Counted from the stretch's first letter, positions 1 to 14,090 are shown. The stretch: 64,000 nucleotides of DNA from Struthidea cinerea (GCA_013397865.1 VZTI01001047.1:186001-250000), one strand, 5' to 3'. Translations and numbers: made by a program. The notes: generated by a model from the sequence alone, not told the origin.

Positions 1-3000
1 CACGCTCGAAAGCACAAAAGAAAAATCATGACTCAGGAAAATGAGGTAAGAAGCAGGCTTTCACAGTTATTGTGCGGTAATTTAATGCACAATAATCTCA
101 GTTCATGATCACATATTTGAATTAAAACGAACCTTCAAGCCAACAAATATTCTAAGAAATTTGCATTTTTAGCACAGAAACCAATGGAACTGAGAATTGC
201 CACTAAATTGCAGAACTGGAAAATCCCATTTTCCTCACTGTAAGTGAAAACAGAAAAAACGTAGACTTATTCTGAGGAATGTGACTGCACAGCAGGAATT
301 AAGAAAAAGAAAATATTTTGGGCAAAACAGTGAGAGAAGTCTTCATACACATTGGAAAATAAGGTTTCAGGGCAGAAAAGGAGCCAAAATCCAAACCTGA
401 AAATAGGAAGTTATAAAACTTATTTTCAGATTCATCTAAATGTGTCACTACCTAGCCAAAGCAGAAGCATGGAACCAATCAAATTCACAGTTCATCTTTA
501 CAGTGTTACATACAACTTTCCTCATTATTTACTCATAAAATTAAAGAAGAAGAAAATGGTATGGCAGCACTGTAAGTAATTGAATTAATTCAAGCTTCAC
601 AAGTAACTTATTCCTCTTTGTAAAAAAAAAAAAAAAAAAAAAAAAGGCTCCCNNNNNNNNNNNNNNNNNNNNNNNNNNNNNNNNNNNNNNNNNNNAGCTT
701 CAAAAGTAACTAATTCCCCTTTGTAAAAAAAAAAAAAAAAAAAAATACAGGCTACCTAAGAAAACACAGAACCTCCATTTTTTTGATGTTCTGCAGCATT
801 GCCATGTCTTTCTCCTTTCTTGAATTCTTCACTAGAGTCAACTTTACAGATGTTCACAGATACACAACTGTTGATGCAGCATGAGGATTAGAGAAAACAC
901 AGCCAACACAACAAATAAGATATCCAAACAAGAAGCCTTCACATTTGTATTGACTTTCCCTGTTTATACAGAGGTGTTCACATGCCTTTAAGGAAAAGCA
1001 GGTCCTCTCAGGGAAGAATATTTGATGGGAAGCTTTCTTATTCTTTATTCCTTTCATAAAAGCTTGGTTATAAACTTGCGTTCCACAGTTCTCAGCTTTG
1101 TACATAAGACCTCCCCTTTGCTGAAATCATGTCTCCAAGAAACTTACCCTACTGATTTCTCATTGAAATAAAATTGTTTTTCCACCAAAGGTTGCCCAGT
1201 TTTGGGGGGGAAAAAATACATCATTAAAACATAGTAAATGTTTTCATATCAAGTTCTCTGCTTTTTACAAGTGCATTATTAAATGGCCATGTTGGGCAGG
1301 CAGGAGCAAAAACCAGTAACTCCAGCTACAGCTTTACACAGCTGATGTGATATAGATTGTAACCTGAAGCACTGCTAGGCTGGTGACATTTTGGTAAGGA
1401 ACCATGATATAAAGAAGCAGTAAGCTGAAAACTATATTGATTAAATAGGACAAGGGGGAAAAAAAAGGAAACAGAAATGAGGAGGCGCCCAAGGAAACAG
1501 CAGAACTCGCATCCTCTTAACTCTTGCAGCTGAGATTTATAGTATCATTCAATTAGTTTGTTTTCTCTTACTGTGTTTCTTTCAGGTTTCTAACTTCTAT
1601 TCAAGTGATTAAACACTGAAGTGCTTTTAAAGCCATTTTGCAAACTTTTTCATTACTCAGAGGCTGTACAAAATAGTATTAAAAAAATAAGATGAGAAAG
1701 CAGGATGAGCCAACAAATGGATTAAACAAGGACTGGACATCCCTGATCTTAATCCTATTTTAACTTTCATGCCTGGTGAATGATGAGAAAACTATCAGCT
1801 TTGGGCCTGGCAACTGCTGTATCAATGTCTGCTACCAGCATTAGCACTGAATCCCTCTGTGACTGTGGAACAGTTCAAGGACTTCAACAATACGATTACA
1901 GCCTTTAATTTTCTCCTGCAACTGTATGATTAAGTTTAATAAAACTGTGGTCTACACTGTGACTCACATTCTCGTGTCATCATGAACATTTGTTGCACTA
2001 GACACATAACATGCCCATCTCATATGCGGAAAATTAAGGTAACATTTCACTCTCACAGCACTCCCTTATTGCAAAGCAACGCAATACAGAAGAACATTTT
2101 GAGAATGAAGCTGTGTTTATAAAGCACTTGGAGATTTTTGGATAAAAGATATTATAATTAAAAATTAAATTACTCTAAACTAGTGGGAGGCTTTTTGCAC
2201 CTTTCCCTAACAGAGCTCATGCCCCCACACACAGCACCACCACTACAATGCTCCTGCAGAGACAGAATCTAAGCTAATTCCAAAGTTCAACCCTGCCTGA
2301 AGCTATGAATCTGAAATTCTTGCAGCTGAGGAAATTCAGCTCTTTTATGTAACTAAGACAAAAACACACTAAATCTGAAGCTTTCAGCTTCAGTTAGATG
2401 AGGAATCAATGTGGTAACCCTTCAGTGGGCTTAAAATTTATTGCTACCATAACTTTTTCATAATTTCAAACAATAAGTACTTGCAGAAAAAATATCATGA
2501 ATAAGCAGTAGGAAAAGTTACTGAGACATTCAAACAAAAAAAAAACTGAGAGCACCTGTTCACAAGATTTTTCTTATCTTTTGGCACTTTTATTACTTGC
2601 AAGTCAAGTTTTAAAAGCCCAGAAAGCTTTGCTGAAATAATTTTTCACATATACAGCAATCATTTCATACGACAGAAGAGCTATATTTCACATTTTAAAG
2701 CCCACTACATCTGAAACTCTACGCACACATTGTAACGGTCTCTACACTGAAAGTAAAAAGATTTTAAGGCGGCACTGACATCAACAATTTATTGCACAGC
2801 TACTCATATGTATATTATGTTTTGTCCTAAAAAGACACAACTCTAAAATGAGACTCTTGGCATTACTGAACATGGGGAGGACAGCAATAACTATAAAAAT
2901 AACAGTTACACACACCAGCTGTTGCATAATTTGGAAGCATCAAAAGTTATCCCTTGTGTTTGTCATCAAAAGAGGTGTCTGGAAAAAAAGCAACTTCAGG

Positions 3001-3068
3001 AATCAGTTCAGTGAAGACCTTACAGGCAACTGAAAGTGAATGGGGAAGTTGATCTTTCACACTTTTAC
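1..3068. other. AT-rich non-coding stretch, no gene seen
   Basis: I see no exon-like sequence here. Open frames are short, AT-driven and without recognisable domains. The only notable structure is the poly(A)-bearing duplication around the assembly gap at 653-695. Composition on the + strand is A- and C-rich over T and G, as in the rest of the left part of the window. The stretch probably belongs to a long intron of a minus-strand gene, which is an inference. Confidence 0.6.
593..745. repeat. Near-identical duplicated segment flanking a 43-base gap
   Basis: Two copies of a segment beginning AGCTTCAMAAGTAACT and ending in CTTTGTA plus a long A run occur at 593-645 and 696-745. About 27 of the first 30 bases agree. 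The N run at 653-695 lies between them. If this is a real tandem repeat the period would be about 103 bases. It could equally be a false duplication from unresolved haplotypes or from polymerase slippage at the A tract. Confidence 0.75.
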
Positions 3069-3605
3069 TAGAATTACAGAGTGGGTTGGGTTGGAAGAGA
3101 CCTTTACAGGTCGTCTGGCCCAAGCCCTTTGCAATGAGGAGAGACATCTTCAACTGGATCAGATTGCTCAGACCCCACCCAACTTGGCTGACACTATTTC
3201 CAGGGATGGGGCATCCACAACTTCCCTGGATAACCTGCTCTGGTGTTTCACCATCCTCACAGTATCTATTTCTTATATACAACCTAAACCGAAGCACTTT
3301 TAGCTTAAAGCCATTATCCCTTTTCCTATCACAACAGGGCTTGCTAAAAAGTCCGTCCCCATTATTCCTTAGGCCTCCCTTCTGTACTGAAAAGCTGCAA
3401 TGAGGTGTCCCTGGAGCCTTCTCTTCTCCAGGCTGAACAACCCCAGCTCTCTCAGCCTGCCACCATAGCAAAGAATCCTACAGCCCTCTGGGCACCTTTG
3501 TGGCCTCTTCTGGACTTGCTCCAAGAGGTCCATGTCCTTCCCATGTTGGGGGCCCCTGAGCTGGACACAGCACTCCAGGTGTCATCTCTCACAAGAGCAG
3601 AGCAA
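3069..3605 (-). mobile_element. CR1 LINE 3' fragment (antisense on +)
   Basis: The left end begins with a TAGAATTACAGAGTGGG-type sequence, a decayed CR1 3' terminus read on the opposite strand. It is followed by the diagnostic GGTTGGAAGAGACCTTTA, GGGATGGGGCATCCACAAC and CTTCTCTTCCAGGCTGAACA-like blocks. About 540 bases are retained, covering the 3' part of ORF2 and the 3' UTR. The 174-residue minus-strand frame and the overlapping plus-strand frames here are only repeat-derived. The element is 5'-truncated and mutated, and therefore inactive. Confidence 0.92.
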
Positions 3606-4111
3606 AAGCTTAAAGCCAGAGCAATGACCTGACAACATTATGATACCTAGGAAGTAATGGCTCCATACGCCACACATCTAGGTAACTTCATTGGATACCT
3701 GGGTATGAAGCATCCTTCAACTGTGGCAAGCGTTCACAAACGCATGTTTGACAAGGGCAATCTAGATGCCAAAAATCAGAAAATCCACCCAAGACAGAAG
3801 ATAATGATTTGTATCAGTCAGCTGGTAAGACTTCACCACATAAACTGCGGCAGTTCTAACCAGCCTTTTTTTTCCCTTCCACAGAACATGCAAAACTTGC
3901 AGAACAACCTTCTACTTTTACACCAAAGTAAAAGTGCCAAGTTTTGGGCAGCCAGTCTCCCTCTTTACTTCTTTGGTTAGCCAAAACAGGAGAACTGCCT
4001 GTCTTCATAATCTCTACTGACAAGAGAAACCTAACCTGAAAAAAGCTAAAGTATCCCTTCTCAACAGCCTTCTAAATGTTGCACACAACAGGGAAAGTAA
4101 GCTGCTGTACT

Positions 4112-4245
4112 GAATACAGAACTAAAAAAACCCCAACCAAACCCATATACATCTTTTACAATTACATAACATTACATTCAGTCTCTAAAAAAAAAAAAAA
4201 CACACCACCACAAAAAACAAACAAACCAACAAAAAAACCACTTCA
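4112..4245. repeat. A/C-rich low-complexity tract
   Basis: The tract consists of A runs with interspersed CC, including a run of 14 A near 4187 and AAACAAACAAACC-like words after it. It encodes a spurious lysine/threonine/proline-rich frame. It is probably decayed poly(A)-derived simple sequence. Confidence 0.7.
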
Positions 4246-4372
4246 CGTAAAAACCTGGCAGATTTTACAAATATTATCTCCCTCCCTTTGCCATCTAAAT
4301 AGGAAAGACAAGTAGTAAAAAACCAGCAATTGTTTCAAAACACATATAAATTTGAACATATTAACACCTGAC

Positions 4373-4474
4373 AGAATCACAGAACAAGATGGGTTGGAAG
4401 GGATCTTTAAAGGACATCTGGTCCAACCCCCCTGCCGTGGGCAGGGGCATCTTTCACTGGATCCGGTTGCTCAA
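4373..4474 (-). mobile_element. Short CR1 LINE 3' end
   Basis: AGAATCACAGAACAAGATGG is followed by GGTTGGAAGGGATCT, a GGTCCAACCCCCCTGC-type block and GGATCCGGTTGCTCA. This is the terminal hundred bases of CR1 read on the opposite strand. It is severely 5'-truncated, as is usual for avian CR1. Confidence 0.92.
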
Positions 4475-7400
4475 TAGATTTCCCTATTTTAAGCATTAAA
4501 TTCTCTCCTAGCCTTGACTGGGTCTCTCATGCTTTTTTCAGAGCGTATTATTGCTGTCAGTGGTTGCATAAGAGAATTACTAAGATTTTCAGAAACGCCA
4601 GCAGAAATAAAAAACATAACCTTAGGAACAAAACAGAAATTCAATTATCTGCAACTATTCCCAGATACATTATTTTTCACAAGCAATAATCTGGAAATAT
4701 TTTTAATTTTAAGATCTACCCTCTAAAGCAAAACTCCATTTAAAAAAAAGTATTATGTATTTGTATTTTTAAACATACAGCTCACTTCCTACAACATCTG
4801 GCAGATAAAAACCAGACAAATAATATAAGGGGCCTAGTGCATTTATAAAGTTCCTTCCATCTTCTGCTAAAAAAAATTAAAAATGAAGAAAAGATCAGTT
4901 AGGCTCCAAACAGAGAGTTCTGCTGCGAGTCCAACGCAGGCCCTCTAGCAGTGAGATTATGTGATTATTTCTGGATGCCGCAGTCATGTGGTTGCACAGC
5001 AAAGCTTTTGTCGGAAACATGACACAATCCCATTGCACTCAAACTGCTGGCAGCAACTCGCCCGATTGCATTTCCCTAAAACACACCCACAGTGACAGTA
5101 AAGAAATAACAGCTTTTCAGTGCTACGGCCTCAACTAGTCAGGGAGTTTTTATTCCCTGTTGCAGTAAATCTAGAGGCTCCTCTCCCAGTTTTCACTATC
5201 AGGGTATCAGTTTATGATTATCTACCCCAAAAGGCATCTACCTCAATATTGTGTCTATTCAATGTTAGCCCTTCTATCAGACAGGTATGTTTTTCAAACA
5301 TTACCATATAATCTCTCATTGTACTTTTCAGAACAACACCAGACTTTGTAAAAATACTTCACTGGATTATATCTCAAAGACCAACTCATTGTTTAGCTTT
5401 ATTTAACTAATTCTGCCTCTCAAGCTGTCTTAAACTCAGAATATTTCCACATTCAAGTGCAATAGTTAAAGCATATACAAAATACTAGCCTCTAGGTAGG
5501 ACAACTCCTGAAAAAACTGAGTACAAAATTAAGTATGTTAGATGTTAAATAACAAAATATATTTATAATAGAACAGACTGTGGAAATTCACATATTTAGC
5601 TCCTATCACATGACTCACCACTAGTTTGCTTTTACCTATAAATATGGCATACTCATTGCCAGGTACATGGAGTACTGGAAAACAATCTAATTACCTCACT
5701 TCAGGATAATAGGCATTTGACCATTAAAAAAAAATCAAATCTCATAATTCAATACTTGCATAGGGTATTTTTGCAGCAGTTAAGTTTTCCTTCTGAAAGC
5801 TCATATGAGTAACACTCAGCAATCAAAACCAATTCCTAACAAATTTTGCTAGGCAATTCCTGTCTAACAAAACTTAGCAAAATGCTATTAAACACAAAAC
5901 CTCATATTAAAAGTCACAGAAACATATAGCCACCACAGAAGTACTCCAGAATACCTGCGAAAGAAACTTCTGTTCCCAGATTCAAATCAACTTATTTAAC
6001 CACCTCAGGAGTGAGCCTTCCTGTGTCTGTGAACACAGCTTGCCCCTTTTCTGGGGGACTTAAAGCAATCCAAGAGCACAGCTCAATCACAGCCACTGCA
6101 GCCTTACTACAAGAAAGTTCCTCAGTTGTGGCTGTAACAACCACCAGTGGGGCTCTAGGCTGGAAGTGGAGTCAGGAGGGATTTACAAACTCTAATTCTA
6201 AGACAGAACTTATATTCCAGCCTTTGCCAATTCCTGCAAAAAAAATTTAAGTCATATTGGCAAAAAATGTTCTTTGCCCTGTTTGTGTGAGCCAAATTGA
6301 AGGCCAAACACTGCACCAGCTCAACTCTTCCCCTGAAAACCTCCACAAACGTTTTATAAATTTTTTTTCTGATATTTGTTAGAACTGCAAAGTGTGTGAT
6401 TTCATCCCATCGCAGACAACATCCCCAGGACATCCAGGCTTTGCTGGTGTACCTGGCTGAACTCAGTGCGTGTCTGCATGCAGGAGCTCAGAATAGCATA
6501 GAGGGTGAGGCAGAGTTTAATGCACACTCCACTACAGCTGAACGCAGGAGCAGCAAATCTGGTTTTTTTTCCTTGGGAACACACTAAATGAGCCAAGCTG
6601 TAACTTGCAATTGGTTAATGACTTCAAAGTTAAAACCTTTCAAGTTAAAAGTATGCCACAAAAACCATTATTTTGACCTGTTTACAGTAAATCACAAAGT
6701 ACTAAAAATAGTTTTAAAACAGATTCATGCAGTTTGAGAAACACTTTTTTCCCAGTAAGATGAAATAATACTTGAGAGAGGAAGGGAAGAAACAGGTAGG
6801 ATGAAAACCAAGACTGCTGCATTTTGAGAAAAGTGACCACATGTATTGACGCTTCATTAAATATAAAAGTTCCCTCAACATTTTTAGGACGGACTGTGTT
6901 TTTAAATCTAAATTTTTTCATATACTTTGCAACTGAATCCCACATTATCTTAATTCTTACACCTCCTAAGATTTTTCTCCCACTATAATTACATGAGTAA
7001 ACTAAAGCTTCTTTATATCACTTCCTGACTTGCTGCTAGTACCTTCCTAAGGTGTCAAATAGAGTTTAGGTATTTACTGTGCATTTCAAAGGCTTTCAAC
7101 TTGGAGTATAACATCCAAATCCACCAACACGACATTTTGTAAAACTCATTCTGAACTGAAATACAAATCTGAAGATACAGTCTCTCAAAGCAGGTCACCA
7201 TGGAGTCTCAGGCAGAACTCTTGGAGAGAGGGAGAACTAATGCTGACTGATGGCATAAACACCATTTGAAAGAGAAAGATAAAGAGCAGGTGGGACAATC
7301 TATTGGACAATCTAAGGTATTTTGCAGGGCTGGCTATTAATATTCTACTCAGCATCCTAAGGTGCTCTCATTACACACACCTTGAAAAAAAATAACAATT

Positions 7401-8782
7401 ACAGCATTAATAAACCTGCCAGAGATTACAGATTGAGAAGTGAATTTTTTTTCATCAATATGTAAAAGGTATCGACAGTAAACAGCTGAAACAGATGCAA
7501 AATGTTTATGGTGGTGTTTAGCTATTATGGACTCATTTGACAAGCAGATTAGTTCTGTGTGACTCTCAGCCCTTCCCACAGCTCATCAGAGCCTTGAACT
7601 GCCCTGTTTGCCAGCCAGTAACAGACTGTATAAAACTAAACCAAACACATTTATTTCAGACTTCCTTTTCTCACTTTCAGTAATTTTTCATGGCTTTGCT
7701 TCTGCCAGACTAATTCAGCTATTTAATTCCTGGACTTCATGGCTATAGAACTGCATTTACATCTTGCAAATATACAATTTTAACATCACTGAGTATACAT
7801 CTCTAATTATGCTGATATGTAGCAATACGATAGCACAAGTCTCCCAAGTAAAAACTGATGAAGTTGCATCTGGTTCATTTTAAAGGGAATTTGAACAGAA
7901 CACTAAAATGCATCAAGTATCCTATTTATCTCAGGTGTTAAGATACTGAATGGAGATGAACTGTATTCTGCCTTAAACATTTATCTGATGACCTAGTAAT
8001 TTTATTTACTGTTGAACCTGCTCATCAACTTAAACATTTAATTTTTCCCATATTAAAGTAGAAGGTCTGATACATCTGTTTATAGCTTAATGCATGTGCT
8101 TGCCCATGCAGAAAAAGAGCTCTACAGTCAGATTACATCAATTTGCTCACAAGACATAGTCTGTAATTAATAATACCCTATACGGACAAGTCAATATAGC
8201 AATCTTCCATTCTGTAACTCTCACTTTGTAAATACAGGTTACAAAGACCGCATTCTAAAGAAACAAACTCCAAATCCTCAAATACAGTCTCTCCAATAGT
8301 TTGTTTACTCATTCAGCTGAGCACAAAACAGTCTGACAGTCACCAAGTGACATCTGCTCACTACATAAACCCTTTCAAAAAGCAACAGCAGATACCACTA
8401 GCATCAGCTTCCTCTGAAAAAACCAAAACAAACTGAAACCAACCAAACATGCCTCACTTTATTGTTTTATTTACAGAAAACTTAGTTTAAAAGCCTGCCC
8501 TTCACCTTCAACACCACCAGCCTGATCAGGACTAGGGCTGGGGAGCACAGAACAAGTGATCACCCATACTGGTTTCTATCACATGCATCCTCAGCAGCTA
8601 CACCAAACCCCATAAGGGTGCTTAAACATCCTTTATCTTGCAACTCTCCTGGTAGACCCCTGCCTCTGAGCAGTAGACTACATCATCTTACTTCATAGAA
8701 AAGGTCTGGCCTCACGTTCATCCTCAATCTGCAATAGCTTTTTGAGCCTATTCAGTACCAGTCATCCAGTGAAGGAGTTTGA

Positions 8783-9270
8783 AGTGAGTTGATTCCAGAC
8801 AGCTGATGAACACCCACCTGGCCATTACCCTGCTCACCTCTCCCATGGGATGAAGTGAAAAACAGAAGGAAGGTAAAAAGACCCATGGATCAAGATGATG
8901 ACAGTTTAATAACAGCATAAAGGAATTCATTCACTATTCCCCATCTGCAGACACACGTCCAGTGGCTTCCTAGGAAGAGGAGCCTCAGCCCAAGTAACAC
9001 TTGACTGTGAAGACAAGTATCACAGCCAGAAACATCCACTTCCTTGCTCCTCTTTTACCTGAGTTTTCACTACTGAGCACAGCATCATATGGCATATAAC
9101 ATCCCTTCGCTCAGTTGAGGCCAGCTGTCCTGGATGTGCCCCCTCACAACCCCATGGCCAGCACTGTTTTAGCCACCAGTGTGAGGCACAGCCCCACACA
9201 GGCTGCTATGCAGACAGAAAACTTTATAATACCACCCCAGCCAGACCCAGCACAGCATTATTACAAGATT
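8783..9270 (-). mobile_element. ERVL-like solo LTR fragment, minus orientation
   Basis: Read on the minus strand, the block shows in order several landmarks I recognise from common avian ERVL LTRs. They are a GGGTCTGGCTGGGGTGG-like U3 word (9232-9249), CAGGACAGCTGGCC (9119-9132), a TGCCATATGATGCTGTGCTCAG-like stretch next to the expected TATA region (about 9073-9096), and a TTATTAAACTGTC polyadenylation signal region (ATTAAA at 8905-8910). A GAGCAGGG...GTGTT tail then leads to the probable 3' end near 8783. No gag or pol homology was seen next to it, so it looks like a solo or broken LTR. Boundaries are approximate, and identification is by recall rather than by search. Confidence 0.6.
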
Positions 9271-9520
9271 TCTCTGAGATTCCAAGTGTAAGACTTTTTT
9301 CTTCAGTCCCAAGATCCTGGCTACAAAATTACTTCCCTTTACTATCCCAAAAAACAAAAGAACAGAATGGGGACCTTCAAAAGGGTCTCCCCCATCTTTA
9401 CAGGCATTTTCAGACACTTTTTAACATGTTCATTGTGCATAATTTCCTTAGCTAGAAGTCAGTGGCATTCTTGAAGTCACTTCATGTCCTGCACACCAGA
9501 CCAGAGGACCACAAATGGCT

Positions 9521-9550
9521 GAGACAGACATGAGACAGACATGAGACAGA
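9521..9550. repeat. 11-bp tandem repeat, about 2.7 copies
   Basis: The unit ACATGAGACAG is repeated in tandem. It is a small perfect repeat with no attached function. Confidence 0.85.
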
Positions 9551-11085
9551 AAGGCTCACAGGAGAGACCTAAGACTTGCAACATGTAGGGTTTTTTTGCT
9601 GGAGTTGTTGTTGCTTGGTTAGCTTAAAAAAATCCCACAAAACCATACAGCAAATTCATCACAAGATACATAGGCACTACTAGGCAGAAAGCAGAAGAGG
9701 AAGGGGAATGCATGCCTTTTTTTCTGTTTTCCTTTTTTTTAATCTTAACGCTTCTTCTTTGGGCAGCAAGGGTACCCCAAATGTGTATTAATCTGGTTGC
9801 CCTTTTAGGTGCTCATTGGTGCTGCCAATTTCAGAAAACTGAAAATGCTGAAAACAGTTTGCACAAGCATTTCTTGGCTGGAGGAGGTAAATATTTGACA
9901 GTCTGATGTACACAGTCAGTCCTACTTGGTTAAGTACAGGTTACTCAAAACCATTTTATTATTCAGATTCAATTACCCTAAACACAGTTACTGTCTCTAA
10001 GGACCTGTTGAATAGCAGATATTCTAAACCTGTAGTCAGTACTGAAGCCATGTGTTAATGCTTGCTTCATGATAGAAGGAATGCAGAGAATCAACCATCT
10101 GTAACATTGAAATTCAGAGTTTTGCATCTATTTTAAAGTTACCTTATTGTGACTGTCTCCATCAGTTAATACAAAAAAATTAAACACAAACCTTGAAGAT
10201 TTTAGGCACCATCTAAGATCAGAATTAATGAACATTTTATTACAAATCTGGGAGAGATTCAAATTTCAAATGAGTCACACTGTCTATTGCTAATACTCCA
10301 GTTAAACCACAATATTTACATTCAAGATTTTGCAATCAGCTGCCATATAGCTAATTCCCAGGATTTTTAACTAAAGTGAATTTTTATGAGACTTCTTCAA
10401 TCCAAACTGACAACTATCTGCTACATAAATTAACCAACTTCAGGCAGGTTTCATTATGATGGACACTAAAGATGATGAACAAGGGGAGGCTCCTGCTTTT
10501 TTATAATGTACCTTTGCATCTTTTGTTTTCTTCCACAGAACTGTGAAACCCCAAAGAAGACAAACTATAAGACAACAGGACATCATTCTAAGTAAACTTT
10601 GTCAGGATGCTTTTTCTTTGTTAAATTCTGGGCAGCTAATGACAAGCTATTGCCCACCATTTCTTCCTTGAGCCATTACCATAATAAAACTTGGTGACAT
10701 TTAGCACCAAGGAAACCCATCTGCTAACACATGGACAGCTAGTATCTTTGACAGCCTAATTTTCATCAAGGACAGGAGAAGAAATGATCTCTTGCTAACA
10801 CTACATCTATCACAAATGAGATCGGCCTGTGCTTTTCATTATTCGACATGGATTACATTTGGAAAGGAAAATGTACTGCTGCATTAATACATCTCACTGT
10901 GTGAAACATCATTTGCAATTGTACAAGTCTGAAGGCAGAAAGAAGTACATAAGGGAAAGGGATTTCTTTGGGGAAATCAGGAAATGACTGAAGGATGACT
11001 CAAACTGATGAACTCAGATTTGTAACTTTCTTCTTATGTATAAATTAGAATAGACAATTCAAATTTCAGTTGTATGTTTAAATAT

Positions 11086-11124
11086 CTGGAAGAGATGAAG
11101 ATAAAAACCTGGAAGAGATGAAGA
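11086..11124. repeat. 16-bp direct repeat, period 23
   Basis: CTGGAAGAGATGAAGA occurs at 11086-11101 and again at 11109-11124, with a 7-base spacer. It is a small local duplication. Confidence 0.9.
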
Positions 11125-14090
11125 CACACATTGTAGTCTGTAACAACTGGTCATCATCCTAGCACTGTATGTTTACAAACTCCAAAGGTACTATAAAGGT
11201 TGCAGCGGAAGAGACAAATCTTCACAGAAGTGACAGCAAAGCCCCAGAGCTGAGTTTGTATATAGAAAGATAAGAGCTATGTAAATTCCATATAGTTCTA
11301 CAGAGAAAACAAAAAAACATATTAAGAAGCGAAAGAAGACAGATCTATTGCACATTCTGTCATACTGCTACCATAGGAGGCTGAGCACTCCCATCCTGCT
11401 TCACCCAGCTCTGGGGTAGGAGCAGTGCCAAGCTCCCCTTCACATCCACTGAGTATCCTGTGACTCCCACAAGAACATCACATGCATTAAGAACAAAACA
11501 AAAAAACCAAAAGAACATCAAAATAAAATGAACAGAAAAACCCCACTCATAAAACAACAGCAAACCTAACAAACATGAAGAGATTAAAGATTTCACATCT
11601 CCCTCCTCATCTCCATGTACAGATCCCTGAGCATATCTACAAGGAACATGTTAACTGAATAAATTTATTCATGTTACCATAGATTTTAGAATAGTTACGA
11701 TATAGGAAGCAAGATTTTCTTTCCCCTCATGCATCAATAGCATTATTACCATACTTCAATTACAAAATTACCTGCAGCTCATTTTCAACTATCAAATATT
11801 CAGGATTTGAAAATACTGACCTAAGTCTTGATTATATTGAAACAGTAACAAATAAAATAAAGCATGGTCATACATACAGAGGCTATTTCAGTGCAAGTAT
11901 GTGATTAACAGCTTATTTTGTTTGCAGGCTGCTGTATCCTGCGGCCTCTGCATACGTTGCTGCTGAACTTCCAGATCACCCCTTAGTAAGTTTAACCTTG
12001 CACTTCAATGCACTGTGCCAGAACTCACTATGAGGCAAGCAAAAATACTGTGCTGCTTTATAAATCAGTTCTTCATGGACAACAGTGGCAATAAAAGCCC
12101 ACTAAGAAAACTGATGTGAGGATAAATGCATTTTAAAAAGCCGAAACACCTTTAAATCCCCTTTAAAGGGACCACAGACAACACAAACTCATATTACTCG
12201 GTTTAGTTCAACTTCAGGATCATCCTTCATGCCTGTTCACAAGAAAAAAGCTAAATAAAGGATGGTTGAGATCTCTTCTATCTTCTTTTCCTACAGCTTC
12301 CATGGACACTAAAGAACACAAAGCACATTTACACAAAATCCCTATACCTCTTTTCATGGAAAAAAAATATTAGAGAAAGGAATAACTACAGAAAATATGA
12401 TGTATTTGAGTAGAATACAGAAAGGAAAAAAATCAAAACCAAACTAACTTCTGAAGAAAGTATTTTCTGTTCTCTTGGAGCCTCTGCACTTACATTAGCT
12501 TAAACGGTCTGGTCCTTTTTCAATCTTGACAAGAGACTTGCTTTAGTGGTTGACACTCCACAAAACACCCCCAGAATAAAGGAGATGTATCAGGATGGTA
12601 AATGTCATTAAAGCAAAATAGAAGGATAAGAGATGAAACAGGAAAATATTTCTAGCCAATTTTGGTACTAAACTGTTCAAGTGAAATTTTCCATTCTTTA
12701 AGTCACCAACTGTTTCAAATTCCTCCTTACACATCTTATCCCTTCTCTCACACAACAGTTTCTCTAGATTAGCAAATTACAAAAGGTTAAGAAGAAATTT
12801 AGTATCCTTAGTGTCCTGAAAAAATTTTTGATACAAAATTAAAAAAAAAAAAACCCAAAACATGCTGTTCTATTTAGCATTTCCTTTAGTCCAGTAACAA
12901 CCAGAGTTCTTACTACCAATTTGAAATTATCCTTATGCCAGTGTGGTATAGAACAGTAGACTTCAGCAACTGTTAAATAAATACACTCTTTTTTTGTATT
13001 TCCAAAGTTGTAATTACATGAAGCAACAAAAATTTTTATGACTGACATCACTATCATATTTGAGTTACATTCCAAAATTCTCCTAGTAGTTATGGACATG
13101 CAAATCATTTTACTTACTCAAGTATGTACATGAATCTGGAATTATGTGAACTAGGAATAGGGAATCTATGACAATCACTTGCAGGTTCAAAACACGAATA
13201 TTCAATGTTGTTGCTCTGTTTTGTAATGTCTGTAAGATACATGTTCCTTACTGAAGAGCTAAATATTCTTCTGTTTCATATTCTTACATAATTACCAGAT
13301 AATAATTACCAGAGTTTATTAGAATTTGGGTTTTTTCTAAATGTATTTAAACTAGCAAAGGCTGACACTGATTTTTTTGTTCACGTTCTGCCTGAATAGC
13401 ATGTCATATATGCCATTTGAGCTTTTAAATTTTTAGCCTTACAGTTTAAATTACTGGCCTTCAAAAACCTCCATGTGGATTTGTAAGTGCTGTCTGAAGA
13501 ATTCACTTGAGCAGCTTTAAAATACTCAGAAGGAGACAGCACAACATCTGTCCCTGACAAGCTGCTGAAAACCAGGCAGGAAGCCAAGCACTCCCCAAAG
13601 TTCCAGCCCAGCAAAATCAGGCAGTCTTGAACAGCTGGAAAGCAAGAACTGCTTTTAACATTAAATCAAAGAATTGAAAGCTTGTGATAAGCATGCAGCA
13701 GTTGTTCCTTGAAGTTTACCAAAGAAATGAGAGGCAAAGCTTAACTCACCCATATCAATGTATTACAGCTTATTACTCTTTTACTGATGAAGTTGTTTCT
13801 GTGTCTTTTAAAATTACATTAGATTTTAAATACAGGGAAGGCTTCATTGCTTTGCAAAACTAAACAAAACCCCCTCTGAAGACTTTACCATGCAAATTCA
13901 CAGGAGAAAATAGAGGGAGCAAAACAGTAGAAGAAAAAATAACACCACAAACTAGACTTTAGGATGCTTTTGTTCATCAGGTTCACGTCCTGAGCCTTCC
14001 CATAGATTTCAACTGTCTTTTGGGGGGTTTTGCTCTTAAGGAAACAGTAAAAACTGTAACAATAAAAACTGCAGAACAGATAGAGTGAAA

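Larger units (their letters stand above)
3606..8782. other. Non-coding stretch with one small CR1 and an A/C-rich tract
   Basis: No exon was recognised. An A/C-rich low-complexity tract lies at about 4112-4245, with runs of A and CCAACCAAAC-type words. A CR1 end is at 4373-4474. The remainder is AT-rich DNA with no domain-bearing frame and no recognisable RNA gene. Confidence 0.6.
9271..14084. other. AT-rich non-coding stretch, no gene seen
   Basis: No exon-like or RNA-like sequence was recognised. Two short direct repeats are noted separately, at 9521-9550 and 11086-11124. Open frames on either strand are short and low in complexity. Confidence 0.6.

Noticed and set aside
2947..3471. 174-codon minus-strand frame
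   Set aside because: It lies inside the CR1 fragment at 3069-3605 and is repeat-derived rather than a host gene.
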